Origin: Mastigamoeba balamuthi
Taxonomy: Eukaryota > Evosea > Mastigamoebida > Mastigamoebidae
DNA length: 64,000 nt
Direction of reading: 5' to 3'
Assembly: GCA_902651635.1 (NCBI GenBank)
Contig: CACRSC010000077.1
Coordinates: 1 to 64,000 of the forward strand
Part shown: piece by piece, positions 1-9,679 of the stretch
Layout of the letters: each line of letters begins with the position of its first letter
Numbering within the stretch: the first letter of the stretch is position 1
Program-made: the position numbers and the translations under genes
Notes under the pieces: generated by a model
What the model was told of the DNA's origin: nothing
Database searches by the model: none
The model's input: the letters and a program-made list of their open reading frames with translations, nothing else

Positions 1-92
1 GCTCGACGTAGCTGTGCATTGGCAGAGTCATTTTGGGACGTTCGATTTTTAGTCGCGAATTATTGCGGAGGGCTGAAATGGCGCCGTCGTGC

Positions 93-177
93 CTTTGTCT
101 GCATTGGATCCCCAGAGCGACGATGACGCGAACGAGCCTGAGGTGGTAGAGGGCTCGCTGGTGGCCTCGTTCTGCAT
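93..177 (-). CDS. First exon of a fourth adenylyl-cyclase paralogue (partial)
   Basis: Read on the minus strand, 177-93 encodes MQNEATSEPSTTSG followed by SFASSSLWGSNADK. This matches the first exons of the three large cyclases in this window (for example SFASSSLWGSNADK also at 22623-22710). The exon ends in phase 1 after AAA-G, exactly as in the paralogues, and is followed by a GC donor (GCACGA at 92-87). The rest of the gene lies beyond the left edge. The orientation is opposite to the 22623-43178 array. The function of the Ser-rich N-terminus is unknown; in the paralogues it precedes a multi-span membrane region. Confidence rests on the conserved peptide, the phase and the donor context. 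Confidence 0.75.
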
Positions 178-848
178 CCGCGCCCTTGACTTGTTCTTTG
201 CGAATTGTGAAATGAGAAGAGATAGAGCACCACTATGACGTTGCGCTCAGGGTTCTTCTGCAGCGCTTAATTTAGCTGCCGGTTGTTTTTGAGGGGATTG
301 GCGGCGAGTTGCCTTCTCTGGCGCAGCGCGGCGTCGGCGTCGACCGGAGCACCGCCGCTGCGGTCAGCGAGATGTGTCTGCGGTGTGCTGGGGCTCCGTG
401 TCGTGTCAGAGCCCGTGCTGGTACGCAACCCCGGTTTGTCTGGGGAAATTTCATGGTGTCGCGTATTCTGTCGGTCCGTCGAGTCGATAATGGAAGTCGC
501 CGGTTGTCTTGGACTACGGGCGGAGACGTATGGCGTTGCCAAAACGGTGGCCAGTGCTCAAATTGCGGGCAGCAGAACGCGGAGAGAGCGCAGTGGAACG
601 CTGCCCGCAAGAACGCGAATTCGCAGGGGGAAAGCAGCAAGCTACTTTCCGCCAGACCAGCACGATGAGTGGCCAATGACCCTTATTGTGGCCCCTTCCG
701 CCCCCGCACCCCCCTTCGTTGCTGCCCGGCCATGCTGGATCACACAGCGATAACCCGATTATGAATTATAGGACTCTGTTTTGGGGAGGTGCGAGCCCAG
801 TAAGGCGGCGCGGCGCACGGGGGAGGTGCAGGAAGGGAATGAGGGCGT
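178..848. other. Intergenic, no gene recognised
   Basis: This stretch lies between the start of the left-edge cyclase exon and the 3' end of pyridoxal kinase, both on the minus strand. Open frames exist on both strands, but none has a recognisable domain, an N-terminal targeting signal or an intron-exon pattern like its neighbours. It presumably holds the promoter of the left-edge cyclase. Confidence 0.5.
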
Positions 849-1973
849 CTAGTTGTTGAAGGGCACGGCACGGAACGCTGTGGTGTCGGGGCACTCGATG
901 TCCTTCTTGGACTGGATGAGCAGGAGCTCCCGCGAGCCCGCGCGGACAGTGCGCTCGAGCACGGCCTGTATCGAGGCCACGCTGCGCTCGCACGCGGCCT
1001 GCAGCGGCTCGCCCTTGGCGGTCCACGCGAGCAGCAGCGCGGCGAAGAGGTCGCCCGTGCCGCTGTAGTAGCCGCTGAGCCGCTTCAGGCGCATGCGGAA
1101 GCGCTCGGGGGCGCCGGTGCCACGGAGCGACGAGCCGACGACGTTGATGTAGCCGTCGTCGCCGTCCTGGTCCGAGACGCTCGAGACGACGACGCAGCGC
1201 GGGCCCATGGCGTGCACGGCGTCGATGGCCTGCGCCAGCGACCCCGCGGGCGCCGACGAGAGCGAGCCCAGCGCGACGCCCGCGAGGTACTCGAGCTCCG
1301 TCTGGTTCAGCTTCACGACGTCGGCGCGGCGCACAATGTCCTCCCTGTACACCTGCGCGACCTCCTCGGGCACGTACAGCTTGCCCCCGTCGCCCATGAC
1401 GGGGTCGCACACTGCGGGGGCGATGGGGAGGGGTTTAGAGGCTCCGGCCGTCGTGGCGGACGCGGGGGGCAAAGCGCACCGTAGACGAGCTCGGGGCGCG
1501 ACTTCTTCATGTCGTCGCGGATGGCGGCCACTGTGCGCAGGGCCGCGGGGTCCCTGAAGTACCCTGCGCGGCCACACTGTGTGTCAGGGACCCGGCGGGG
1601 CAGAGGAGGCCGGTACCCGTCAGGAGGTGCGTGTACGCCGTGTGCAGGCCGTTCTCGCGCAGCCCCTCCCAGAGGTCCGCGAGGCTCTGCCCGCCGAGCA
1701 CCTGGCCCTTCCACTTGGGGTACCCTGGCCGCGTATGGGAGCGAGTTATGACGTCATAAAACGATTCTGCGCCGGCAGGAAGGGGCTCGGGACTGCCTGG
1801 GATGAGGGGACGGGAGGTGTGCCTGTGTGGTTGGAGAGCTGGACGGTGTTGATGGGGTCGACGTCGAAGCCGAGCGTCTGCAGAGCGAACATGGAGCACT
1901 TGTTGCCCACGTAGCCGTGCACCACAAACGACTGCGCCGACAGCACCTTGCCGCTCATCGCCAGGTCGCCCAT
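849..1973 (-). CDS. pdxK: Pyridoxal kinase
   Basis: Phosphorylates pyridoxal, pyridoxine or pyridoxamine with ATP in the cytosolic PLP salvage pathway (ribokinase-like fold). Exons complement(849..1411, 1480..1563, 1617..1724, 1823..1973), 301 aa. Family signatures are in order: [15 protein letters not shown] near the start, [32 protein letters not shown] and the anion-hole/catalytic [13 protein letters not shown]. The start at 1973 ([10 protein letters not shown]) puts the first beta strand near the N-terminus; MSGKV at 1958 is an alternative. Intron 1 uses a GC donor (ACAG/GCACAC): the invariant NHTG-YPKW continuity fixes it, since the GTs in that stretch do not restore the frame. Downstream introns are 53 and 68 nt with GTACCG and GTGCGC donors. 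It makes the cofactor used by the aspartate aminotransferase at 45582, though the two are not linked. Confidence 0.93.
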
Positions 1974-2076
1974 TGTGCCGCGCGCGGGTTTGCCGAGACT
2001 GCTGCCTGTGCTGCCCCCACCGACGGCGCAGAGGTTCAATGCAGGCGCGATATCTCCAGTTGGGGTATCTCAGAGA

Positions 2077-2103
2077 AGATATTTTTACTCTGCGAGAATA
2101 TCT
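2077..2103. promoter_or_regulatory. AT-rich inverted repeat upstream of pyridoxal kinase
   Basis: AGATATT (2077-2083) and AATATCT (2097-2103) are perfect 7-bp inverted arms about 100 nt upstream of the pdxK start, in otherwise GC-rich DNA. The same GATATT core recurs near other gene starts (7020, 14417, 45323, 59510). A promoter role is inference. Confidence 0.4.
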
Positions 2104-2207
2104 CGGCCCTCGGGGCGTAAAGCGCGTATGGCTGTTTGTACGGCTCTGGCGAATAGTCTCGGCGTAGTCTCAGGCTAGTCTTAGTGGGGAGTGGGAGGCG
2201 AGGGGGG

Positions 2208-2725
2208 TCAGGAGGACGAGGGCGGCAGCATCGAGGCCGACGGCTCGGGCGCGTCGTAGTACAGCGTGCTGCCCATCGCAGACCCCGAGACGTCCACAAG
2301 CGGCTGTTGTGCAGCCTGAGCCTCCTCCTCCTGCTGCTGCTGCTGCGGTGCCTGCGATTGACTGGCGCAGTGGCCGTGTGCGTCGTTGACTGGGTGAGAT
2401 ATTTTCGGGGGCAAAATATCTGGGGGGCTCTCACTGCTGGCTGGCGAGCGGCGCCGGCTCCGGGGCGACGCCCTGCGGTTTCAGCGCGTCTGGCTCGTCG
2501 CTGCTCTCGTCCGGGAGCACGAGGGAGGGGGGCGTGTAGAGCGACCTGGTGTTCTCGTCGAGTCTCTCGCCGTGCGACCAGTCGTCGTCGTCGAAGAGGC
2601 GCTGGTCCCCTGCGCGGCGGGTCAGTGGGGGCCTGGGGGGGCCGCGTGGGCGCACTGTAGACGTAGGGGCGCTCGAGGGTGTGGTCCTCCTCGGCGCAGC
2701 AGCAGCTGCAGAAGCGCTGGCCCAT
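2208..2725 (-). CDS. Small MG-start, probably lipid-anchored hypothetical protein
   Basis: Exons complement(2208..2361, 2435..2609, 2656..2725), 132 aa. No family recognised. It begins MGQRFCSCCC: Gly2 followed by a Cys cluster is the usual context for N-myristoylation plus palmitoylation, so membrane anchoring is likely. The middle is acidic (DDDDWSHGE, DESSDEPD); the C-terminal exon has a Gln tract, an EEE stretch and a Tyr/Ser tail (STLYYDAPEPSASM). The third-exon acceptor at 2362 was chosen because it keeps the phase-2 donor in frame with the YYDAPEP tail; an AG 37 nt further upstream gives an implausible frame. Intron 2 carries a perfect AGATATTTT/AAAATATCT foldback. Real gene likely, function unknown. 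Confidence 0.6.
2397..2421. repeat. Perfect 9-bp AT-rich inverted repeat inside an intron
   Basis: AGATATTTT (2397-2405) and AAAATATCT (2413-2421) are separated by 7 nt of G/C. They lie inside the 73-nt second intron of the gene at 2208-2725. See the separate finding on AT-rich foldbacks. Confidence 0.6.
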
Positions 2726-2853
2726 CGGGATAGGATCGGATAGGATCGGAGATTCGGGGGCGATTCGGGGATCTTTCCAGATTAATCTGCGGGACGTGAA
2801 TCTGGCAGGGGCTCCAGTGTTCTTTAAATAGCACCTCGCAGGAGCACCCGGGG

Positions 2854-5414
2854 ATGGCGGACTCGCAGAAGCCGTCGACGGCGCCTGCGCTCGTCGAGCC
2901 TGTCATCGAGCAGATAGTGAAGCAGTGCGCCGACCGCGGCGTGGAGGTCTCGGCCACGCTGGCCGCCTTCGTGATGCACGCGGTCATCATGGAGAACAGG
3001 TCCGCTGCCCTCAGACGCTCCTCTGCCCCCCCCCAGTGCCCCTCTGCCCCTCTGCACGGCAGCCCCGCTGCCCCCAGACCACTCGAAAGCACCCCCCTGA
3101 CGCCCTGGTGTGCGTCCACGGCAGCGACCACCTGCAGGTGGAGCGGGAGCTGAAGAGGGACTACTCCAAGGCCATCTCGGTGCGCTCGAGTGCGGGGGCC
3201 TGTGGGACCCTGGGGGGCGCTGTGCCGCACACACGTACGCACGCACACGCCTGCCTGGGGGCCCTCCACCCCTCCCCTGAGGCGCCCTGTCGCAACGTCG
3301 CTCACGGGTGCTGGCCGTGCAGCTGACGGTGGACAAGCTGACAGAGACCAACTCGGCGCCCCTCGAGACCCTCAAGCTCCAAGTGTCCTACGACAGCTGT
3401 GCGCCCCTCCAGCTCGTCGCCCTCTCTCTCTCTCGCTCTGACGCACGGGGCGACGCCAGCGATACTGGACGAGGACACGAAGCTGCGGGCCAAGACGAGG
3501 GCTGCGCGCGAGACGGAAGAGCGCCTGCGGATGGCCATACTCGCACACAAGGCCCTCAACCCCTCGGCCCTCGAGGCCCTCTTCGGCAACATCGTCAGCT
3601 ATGTCATCACGCGCTCGCAGCTCGGCGCCACCGACAACCGCGGGGACCGCCGCGAGGTGGCCAGCTTCGTCGAGAAGGTCCGCAGACCCGTCAATTGAAT
3701 TCGAAATCGAAAAACCCGCGCGGCCGCTGAAAAAAAAACTGCGTGCGCAGGTGTCGCCCGCGAGGGGCCTGCCGGACTTCGTGACGGGGGCGACCAAGGA
3801 CAAGGAGCAGCATCTGATAGAGGTCACCGAGATCGTGACGGGCATGCGCATCCTCGCGCACGAGATGAGCATCGCGTCGCCGTCGGCCAGCGCCTCGGCG
3901 CGCACGCACAGCGCCAGCGCCAGCGCGGGCGGAGGGGGCGGCAGCCCGGGCAGCGCCGGCACGTCGTCGTCGCCCTCGGCCGAGTACCTCGACGTGCAGG
4001 CGCTGATCGACGGGGCCATCGCGTTCGAGGGCCAGCTGGGCCAGCAGCTCGAGGTCGAGGAGCGGCTGCCACCGGGCTACGTGGCCGTCGTGCTGCGCTG
4101 CCACAGGTCGTCGACCGTCTCGATGTCGTCGGCGGGCGGCATCACGCAGAAGTGGGCGCCCAAAGCCGGCGTGGCGCGCGTCACGCAGGAGCTCACGCAG
4201 CTCTGGCAGCGCGTCGTCTACCTGCGCGACCTGCACGGCGACGCGGCGGCGATACGCTCGCGCATCACGGAGCTCTCGGTCGTCTACCGCGCGCGCATCG
4301 GCGAGCTGCAGTCGGGCAGCGCGTCGACGCAGCACGCCTACCAGCTCTACCCGCTCTTCATGTCGCTGACGCGCGTCTGGGACCAGCTGCGCAAGGAGCA
4401 GACGCAGCTCGACGTGCGGCGCAGGATACTCGCCTCGCTCGCGTCGGCCCAGTCGCAGACGTACGAGCGCGTGCTGCGCGCCGACGAGATCGCCGAGTCG
4501 GAGCAGTTCATGCGCAGCTCCCCCGAGCAGCCCGGGCCGCAGGTGGCGACGGGGCCCGCGCCGGGCAGCACGGACGTGACGATCATCTCGCCCGCCGACT
4601 TTGAGTCGTACGCGTCGACCAACCCCGCGGCGCTGCAGAGCTTCGCGCTCAAGGGCTTCTGCCCCTGGACGCTCGTCGAGCGCGGCGGCCTGCTGGCGCA
4701 GAGGTCCAAGTCGGTGCCCGTCGTCGTCTACAAGGGCAAGCTCTACGGGTTCGCGACGTACCAGGCCATGGCGGCGTTCTCGGACTACCCGTCGCACTTC
4801 CTGCGCGACGTGCTCGCGGTCGCCAGGCGCAGGCCCGAGTTCATCTTCCTGCTGGACCTGCAGGACTCGTTCCCCGGGTTCTCGAGCTGCTGCCGCGGCC
4901 ACACGGGCGGCTTCGCGGTCGAGATCGGGCCGCGACGCGCGCCGGCGAGCGACGCAGAGGCGCAGACGGATGCCAACCCGCTGGGGCACGAGCAGGGCGA
5001 CGCAATCGCCAAGGAGGAGGAGGAGAAGCGCCGCGGGTACCACTGGAACGAGTGGGAGCTCCGCAGGCGCGCCCTCCAGCTCGTCGAGCTGCGAAACAAG
5101 CGCACAGTGAGCACACAGACGGACCTCAGCCACTTCCGCAGGGAAAACACCACGCAGTACTGGCAGCCCAAGTGCGCTCCCTACAGACACCCTCTCCCCC
5201 CTCCTACGCGCCTCGTTCTCACATGGAGCGCTGCCGTAGACATGTGGGGACACAGACGGGTATCAGCGTGTCGACCAACACGCCGGTGCCCAAGAGGTAC
5301 TACACCGGGATGCGCGGAGGGGAGGAACGCGTGCCGCACGTCATCGACATCGCGATCGACATCACAGAGGGGCCCGCCAAGCCGTTGCTGGCGCCGCATA
5401 AGCTGCCGTTGTGA
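2854..5414 (+). CDS. CFAP206: CFAP206, cilia- and flagella-associated protein
   Basis: Axonemal protein of the radial-spoke base, needed for motile cilia and flagella. Exons 2854..2999, 3125..3179, 3323..3398, 3460..3677, 3751..5171, 5240..5414, 696 aa (the human protein is somewhat over 600). Landmarks shared with the animal protein: TLAAFVMHAVIMEN early, SYVITRSQLG, EIVTGMRILAHEM, GFCPWTLVERGGLL, and the C-terminal YHWNEWELRRRALQL, TDLSHFRREN and GTQTG segments. A low-complexity Ser/Ala/Gly insert around residues 200-225 accounts for some of the extra length. Donors are GTCCGC, GTGCGC (three times, counting exon 5) and GTCCGC. It shows that the organism builds a beating flagellum. The 3' end converges with the EF-hand gene at 5748. 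Confidence 0.93.
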
Positions 5415-5747
5415 AAGCTCACACTCACTCACACTCTCCTGTCTCGCTTTTGTTAATTGGGCGACCTCTGTTGGATGAACTCGTGTTGGAACCCGCAGTG
5501 CTCTGTCGCAGAGGTCATAGAGACATCGTTGTTCCAGGGCAGAGGATGCTGAGGCTGTCATTTCTGAATGTTGAGGTACTCGTCGCCCGGAAGAGCAGTT
5601 GGGACCCTACCCAGAACAGCAGAGACAAACTGAGAAAAGCTCGTCACAACAGAGGATCACGTTACTTTTGCTTCACAGGAGCTGCCAGAGCTCGGCTCGG
5701 GGGGGGCTGCTCCTCTGGGAGGGTGCTGCTGAGAGAGCACCTCCTCT

Positions 5748-6618
5748 TCAGAACATGTGGTGGTGGTGGTGGTGGTGGTGCTCCGTCCAGAGGTTGCCGT
5801 AGTTCTGGTTGTAGTAGGGGCTCGACGACCAGTCGTAGCCGTACGTGTAGTGCGGCTTATCGCACGTCTTGTACGGGTTGCGCGTTCGGGGGTAGCGCAC
5901 CACGAACTCCTGCATCGCCTGGCGCAGCTCGGGGTACTCGATCCTCCCGTCCCTGAGTCGAACGAACGCCGCCGACGTTGTCAGAAACGAAACAGAATGA
6001 AAACCGATGTGCACTGTGTGCTGACTCGGCGGTGAGCGTGGGTGTGTGGGCGTGCGGGGCTGTGCGGACCTGTTGCGGTCGAGGGTGTAGAAGAACCACT
6101 GGGCCTCCTCGGGGGTGATGGTGTCGTAGTGGAACTTGTGCAGGATGTGCATCACCTGTGCGGGTGCTGAGTCACAAGTGGGGTAACGTAACGCTGCCCC
6201 CGCATGTCCGCCGGGGCACTGGGGGAGAGCAGCAGCAGCAGCAGGGGAGCAGGGGGGCGATGGGTGGGCACCTCGTTGTACGAGAACATGCCGTCGCGGG
6301 CGCTCTCGTAGTAGAGCTTCTCCAGCTTGGCCTCCCTCTTGGGAGTCCAGATCTGCGCCAGGCAACAGCCGACCCCCCAGGCCCGTTAAGATCGCTGAGC
6401 CTTGCGGTTGTCGCCACACAATCGGTGGCATGCCACGAGGAGGGGAGGAGGGCAGCGACGCACGGGCTTGTAGTACATGCCCTCGCGGAGGGGCTGGGTC
6501 CAGACGGGGTACCTGGGGGAGAGCAGTGCTCTCAGCTCGAGGGTTTCTGAAAAGAAATCGAGGGCGTGGGTGGAGCGTACCCTCCAGTGTAGCCGGCGAC
6601 GGGGCAGCAGTACGACAT
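5748..6618 (-). CDS. EF-hand protein with natural His8 tail
   Basis: Exons complement(5748..5952, 6070..6155, 6272..6352, 6464..6512, 6581..6618), 152 aa. One canonical calcium-binding loop is visible, DRNRDGRIEYPE, split across an intron after Asn-Arg; a degenerate first EF-hand may lie around ESARDGMFSYNE. The first part (YPVWTQPLREGMYYKP) and the last part are Tyr/Pro-rich, and the protein ends in eight His followed by Met-Phe. No orthologue was recognised; with CFAP206 next door a flagellar role is possible but unproven. Introns of 66-117 nt have standard GT-AG ends. The start at 6618 (MSYCCPVAGY) is the only in-frame ATG before the first donor. Confidence 0.75.
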
Positions 6619-7060
6619 GTCGGAGATGCGGTGGGTTGGTGGTGTGTCGGTCACAGACGCGGTTGACGACTGTTTGAGATTGGCGGGCGCCGTTGGGGAG
6701 ATTATATGCAACGTCCGGCAGAGACACGTGTCAGACGTCGAGGAAATGCGGTACACCCTGGTGCAACGCAACGGGCTGTTTCGCATTCGGGGGTAAAAAA
6801 TCTACAGCAAATCCACAGCCGTATCTGCAGGACCTATGGTTCCTGGAATGTGTGCTTCCTGTGTGAGCGGAGAGTTATGGCGTGGTGATGTAATGTCCTC
6901 CTCTTCCATTGTCGCATTGGCTGAGATGACTATCGCACTCGACGGGTCTTGCCCGTTCGGAACATCGGGAATCGGCGCTTCCCCAAGATCTTGATTATTC
7001 CCGCCGGGAATCTCGAGAGAGATATTTCCTGACGGATAGAAAATCTCGAAGCGAAGGAAA
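6619..7060. promoter_or_regulatory. Divergent intergenic region, EF-hand gene and CDC16
   Basis: Shared 5' region of two divergent genes. It holds AT-rich patches in GC-rich surroundings, including GAGAGAGATATTTCC at 7014-7028, 33-47 nt upstream of the CDC16 start codon. No gene was seen. Confidence 0.4.
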
Positions 7061-9358
7061 ATGGAGGGAAACTCGGTCGCCGCCCTGGCAGACGCGCTGC
7101 GCTCGCAGGCGCACGCCTCGCTCGACGCGTGGTCCCCGGACGCCGCGGCCTTCTTCGCCGACAAGCTCGTGGCCCTGACGTCGTCGCCGTCTGACGCGCT
7201 GCTGCTCGCGCGGTCGCTGCGGGCCGCGGGCGACGGCCGCCGCGCACTGCGCGCCCTCGAGGCCCGGGGGCTCGTGCAGCACTCGCCCGAGCACGCGCTC
7301 CTCGCCGCCAAGTGCCTGGTGCGGCGGCCCTCCCCAGCGTTGGGTTGGGCTCCCATTCCGTTGTCCGGATTTATTTCTACACGTCAGCGGTGACGTTGGA
7401 CGATATTATTCCATAATTACATTTTTATATTATTTATTCTGTGTTTTTGATGAGATGTGGTCGGCGCTGGGTTGCTGATCGCTGCTGTGACGCCAAAGGC
7501 GAGCTGGGGGGACTGGGACAAGTGCTCCGAGACTCTGGCCAAGTTCCTCGACAGCAGGCCGCCCACCTCGGCGCTGCCCCGCGACACGGTACGGCGCCAC
7601 GCCAACGCGCGCTAAAGTCTCAACACCGTCAAAGACGCTGGCGGCGCTCTGGTGCCTGCGCGGCAAGGCCAGCGTGGCGCTGGAGAAGAGGGCCACCGCG
7701 ACGACGTACTTGCTGAGAGCGCTCGAAGTGGACCCCCTGTGCTACGAGGCCCTCGCAGCGCTGCGCTCGGACCACCTGCTCTCCCCCGTCGCAGGTCGCC
7801 TCTGTCCCGATTGGCGACATCACCTCATCGGCTGACTCCCGTGCCGCCCAAACGCAGAGCTGAAGCTGCTCGAGGGTCTCCGCAAGGCAATCCCGGAGCA
7901 GTTCGACCTTGTGTACGACATCTACGCCTCCCAGTGCCCCCGCTCGGTGCGCTGCCCCGGCCCTCGGCGTTGCCTGTGTTGCTCAGCGCCGTCCCCGCCA
8001 GGCTGAGAGCCAGGAGGCCCTCGAGCGCGTGTCAGCGAACCCTCTGCTCGCGCAGAACGGCGCGGTGCTCGCCGCCAGAGCGCTCCGCGCATACGAGAAG
8101 CGCAACTACCGCGAGTCCCTCGCAATCTCCTCCAAGTCTGTGGCCCCCCGTTCCTCCATCGCCCTCCGTGCCTGACGCAGCGCCCGCTGCTCCCCCAGAG
8201 CCGTGTCGTCTGGCGGCGCGGACCCCTCGAACACAGCGCTCTTTGTGTACCTCTCGTCGATGTGCGGCTCTTCCCCCCTCGCCTCACTGGGACCCCCACA
8301 ACTGCTGGCTGACCGGGTGGCCTTGCGCGAGCCTCATAGGGTCGAGCTGAAGATCAAGAGCGAGCTGTCGTTCATGGCCAACAAGATAGCGGAGGAGAGG
8401 CCGCAGGACCCGCTCTCGTGGTACGCCGTCGGCTGCTTCTTCTTCACGACGCAGAACTGGAGCGAGAGCCGCAAGCACTTCTTGTGCGCACACCGTACCG
8501 CGTCTGTTGCGCCGCGCTCTCACCGGGGTGGTCTCGGGCAGCAAGGCGACGTCTCTGGACCCCCTGTTCGGCTACGCGTGGCTGGCGATCGGGCACACGT
8601 TTGCGAAGCAGGGCGAGCACGACCAGGCCATCTCGGCGTACCACAGGGCATCGCGGCTGCTGGACGAGTACGTGGGGAAAAAGTGGTTTGCTGTTTGCGG
8701 AGAGGCTCACCGCAATTGCTTGCCTGTTCTCGCCAGCTCGCACGTGCCGTTCCTCTCGCTCGGCATGGAGTCGGAGAAGAACGGCGACATCGAGTTTGCT
8801 CTGCAGTACATCACGCGGGCAGACACCATCTGCGGCACGGACCCGCTGGTCAAGAGCGAGCTGGGCCTTCTCGCGTTCCACAAAGAGGAGTGAGCCCCCG
8901 CTCCCTCACCTCGGCGTGTTTCACTCGTTTATGGCGCTGCTGTATTTTCCCTCGCCCTACCTAGGTACGTGAGGGCTCTCAACCTGTTCGGCGCCGCGGC
9001 AGATCTCGCGAGAGACATGCCTGCTGAGATTCTCGAGCCCATTCTCGTCAACCTCGGCCACGCCAACAGAAAGCTGCTGTGCGTCGCGGGGACTGTGGGG
9101 CCTCGTTTTCCCGCTCGGTATCAACTGACCGGCGAGCGCAGGTTCTTCGACGAGGCGATAAAGGTGTACAGGCAGGCGCTGATGCTCAGGCCCAACTGCG
9201 GCGCGACGCACGTGGCGCTGGGGTTCACGCTCGAGCTCAAGGGCGACATCGACGGCGCCATTGGCGAGTACCACAAGTGCCTCGCGCTGCAGCAGGACGC
9301 CCAGGCGGCCACGCTCCTCGACCAGGCCCTCAAGCTCAAGTCGTCGCTCCCCATCTAG
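7061..9358 (+). CDS. CDC16: Anaphase-promoting complex subunit 6 (CDC16)
   Basis: TPR subunit of the APC/C ubiquitin ligase, acting in the nucleus at mitotic exit. Exons 7061..7318, 7499..7588, 7635..7794, 7858..7946, 8002..8135, 8199..8483, 8542..8667, 8737..8889, 8965..9078, 9142..9358, 541 aa. The C-terminal TPR array aligns with human CDC16: SWYAVGCFFF, GYAWLAIGHTFAKQGEHDQA, HVPFLSLGMES, ILVNLGHANRKL and FDEAIKVYRQALMLRPN. The N-terminal third is divergent but helical and Ala-rich. Nine introns, all GT-AG, mostly 46-75 nt; the first (180 nt) has an AT-rich core. The donor of intron 4 is the least certain. The 3' end converges with the GNAT gene at 9680. Confidence 0.9.
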
Positions 9359-9679
9359 TCCGGAAGCGGGGCGAGCAGACCGGCGCACAGCCACGAGCAA
9401 CAGGAACGCACTAAAGGGCGAATTACAAGCAATAGGGTACGGTAGTCCATTCAGTTCGTTGGGGTTTGTTTGGTGGGTACTTTGTTGCGTACACCAACTG
9501 AAAAAGGTAGGGAGTTGTTGCTCACATGCCACCGCAAGTCGTGCTGCCTGCGGGTGGCTTGAAATGAGGCGAATGAAGGGGGAGGGGGAATGTGTGTAGT
9601 GAGTAGGGGGGGAGTTCTAGGGGGCGTTAAGGGGGGTGGAGGTCTACGGCAGCAGTCTCTCGTTTTTTTCCTCTCCGCT
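9359..9679. other. Short convergent intergenic region
   Basis: Lies between the 3' ends of CDC16 (+) and the GNAT gene (-). Nothing recognisable was seen apart from G-rich runs. Confidence 0.4.

Noticed and set aside
283-753. Plus-strand open frame of 156 codons
   Set aside because: Composition is that of a shadow frame. No domain, no neighbours in the same orientation and no intron pattern.
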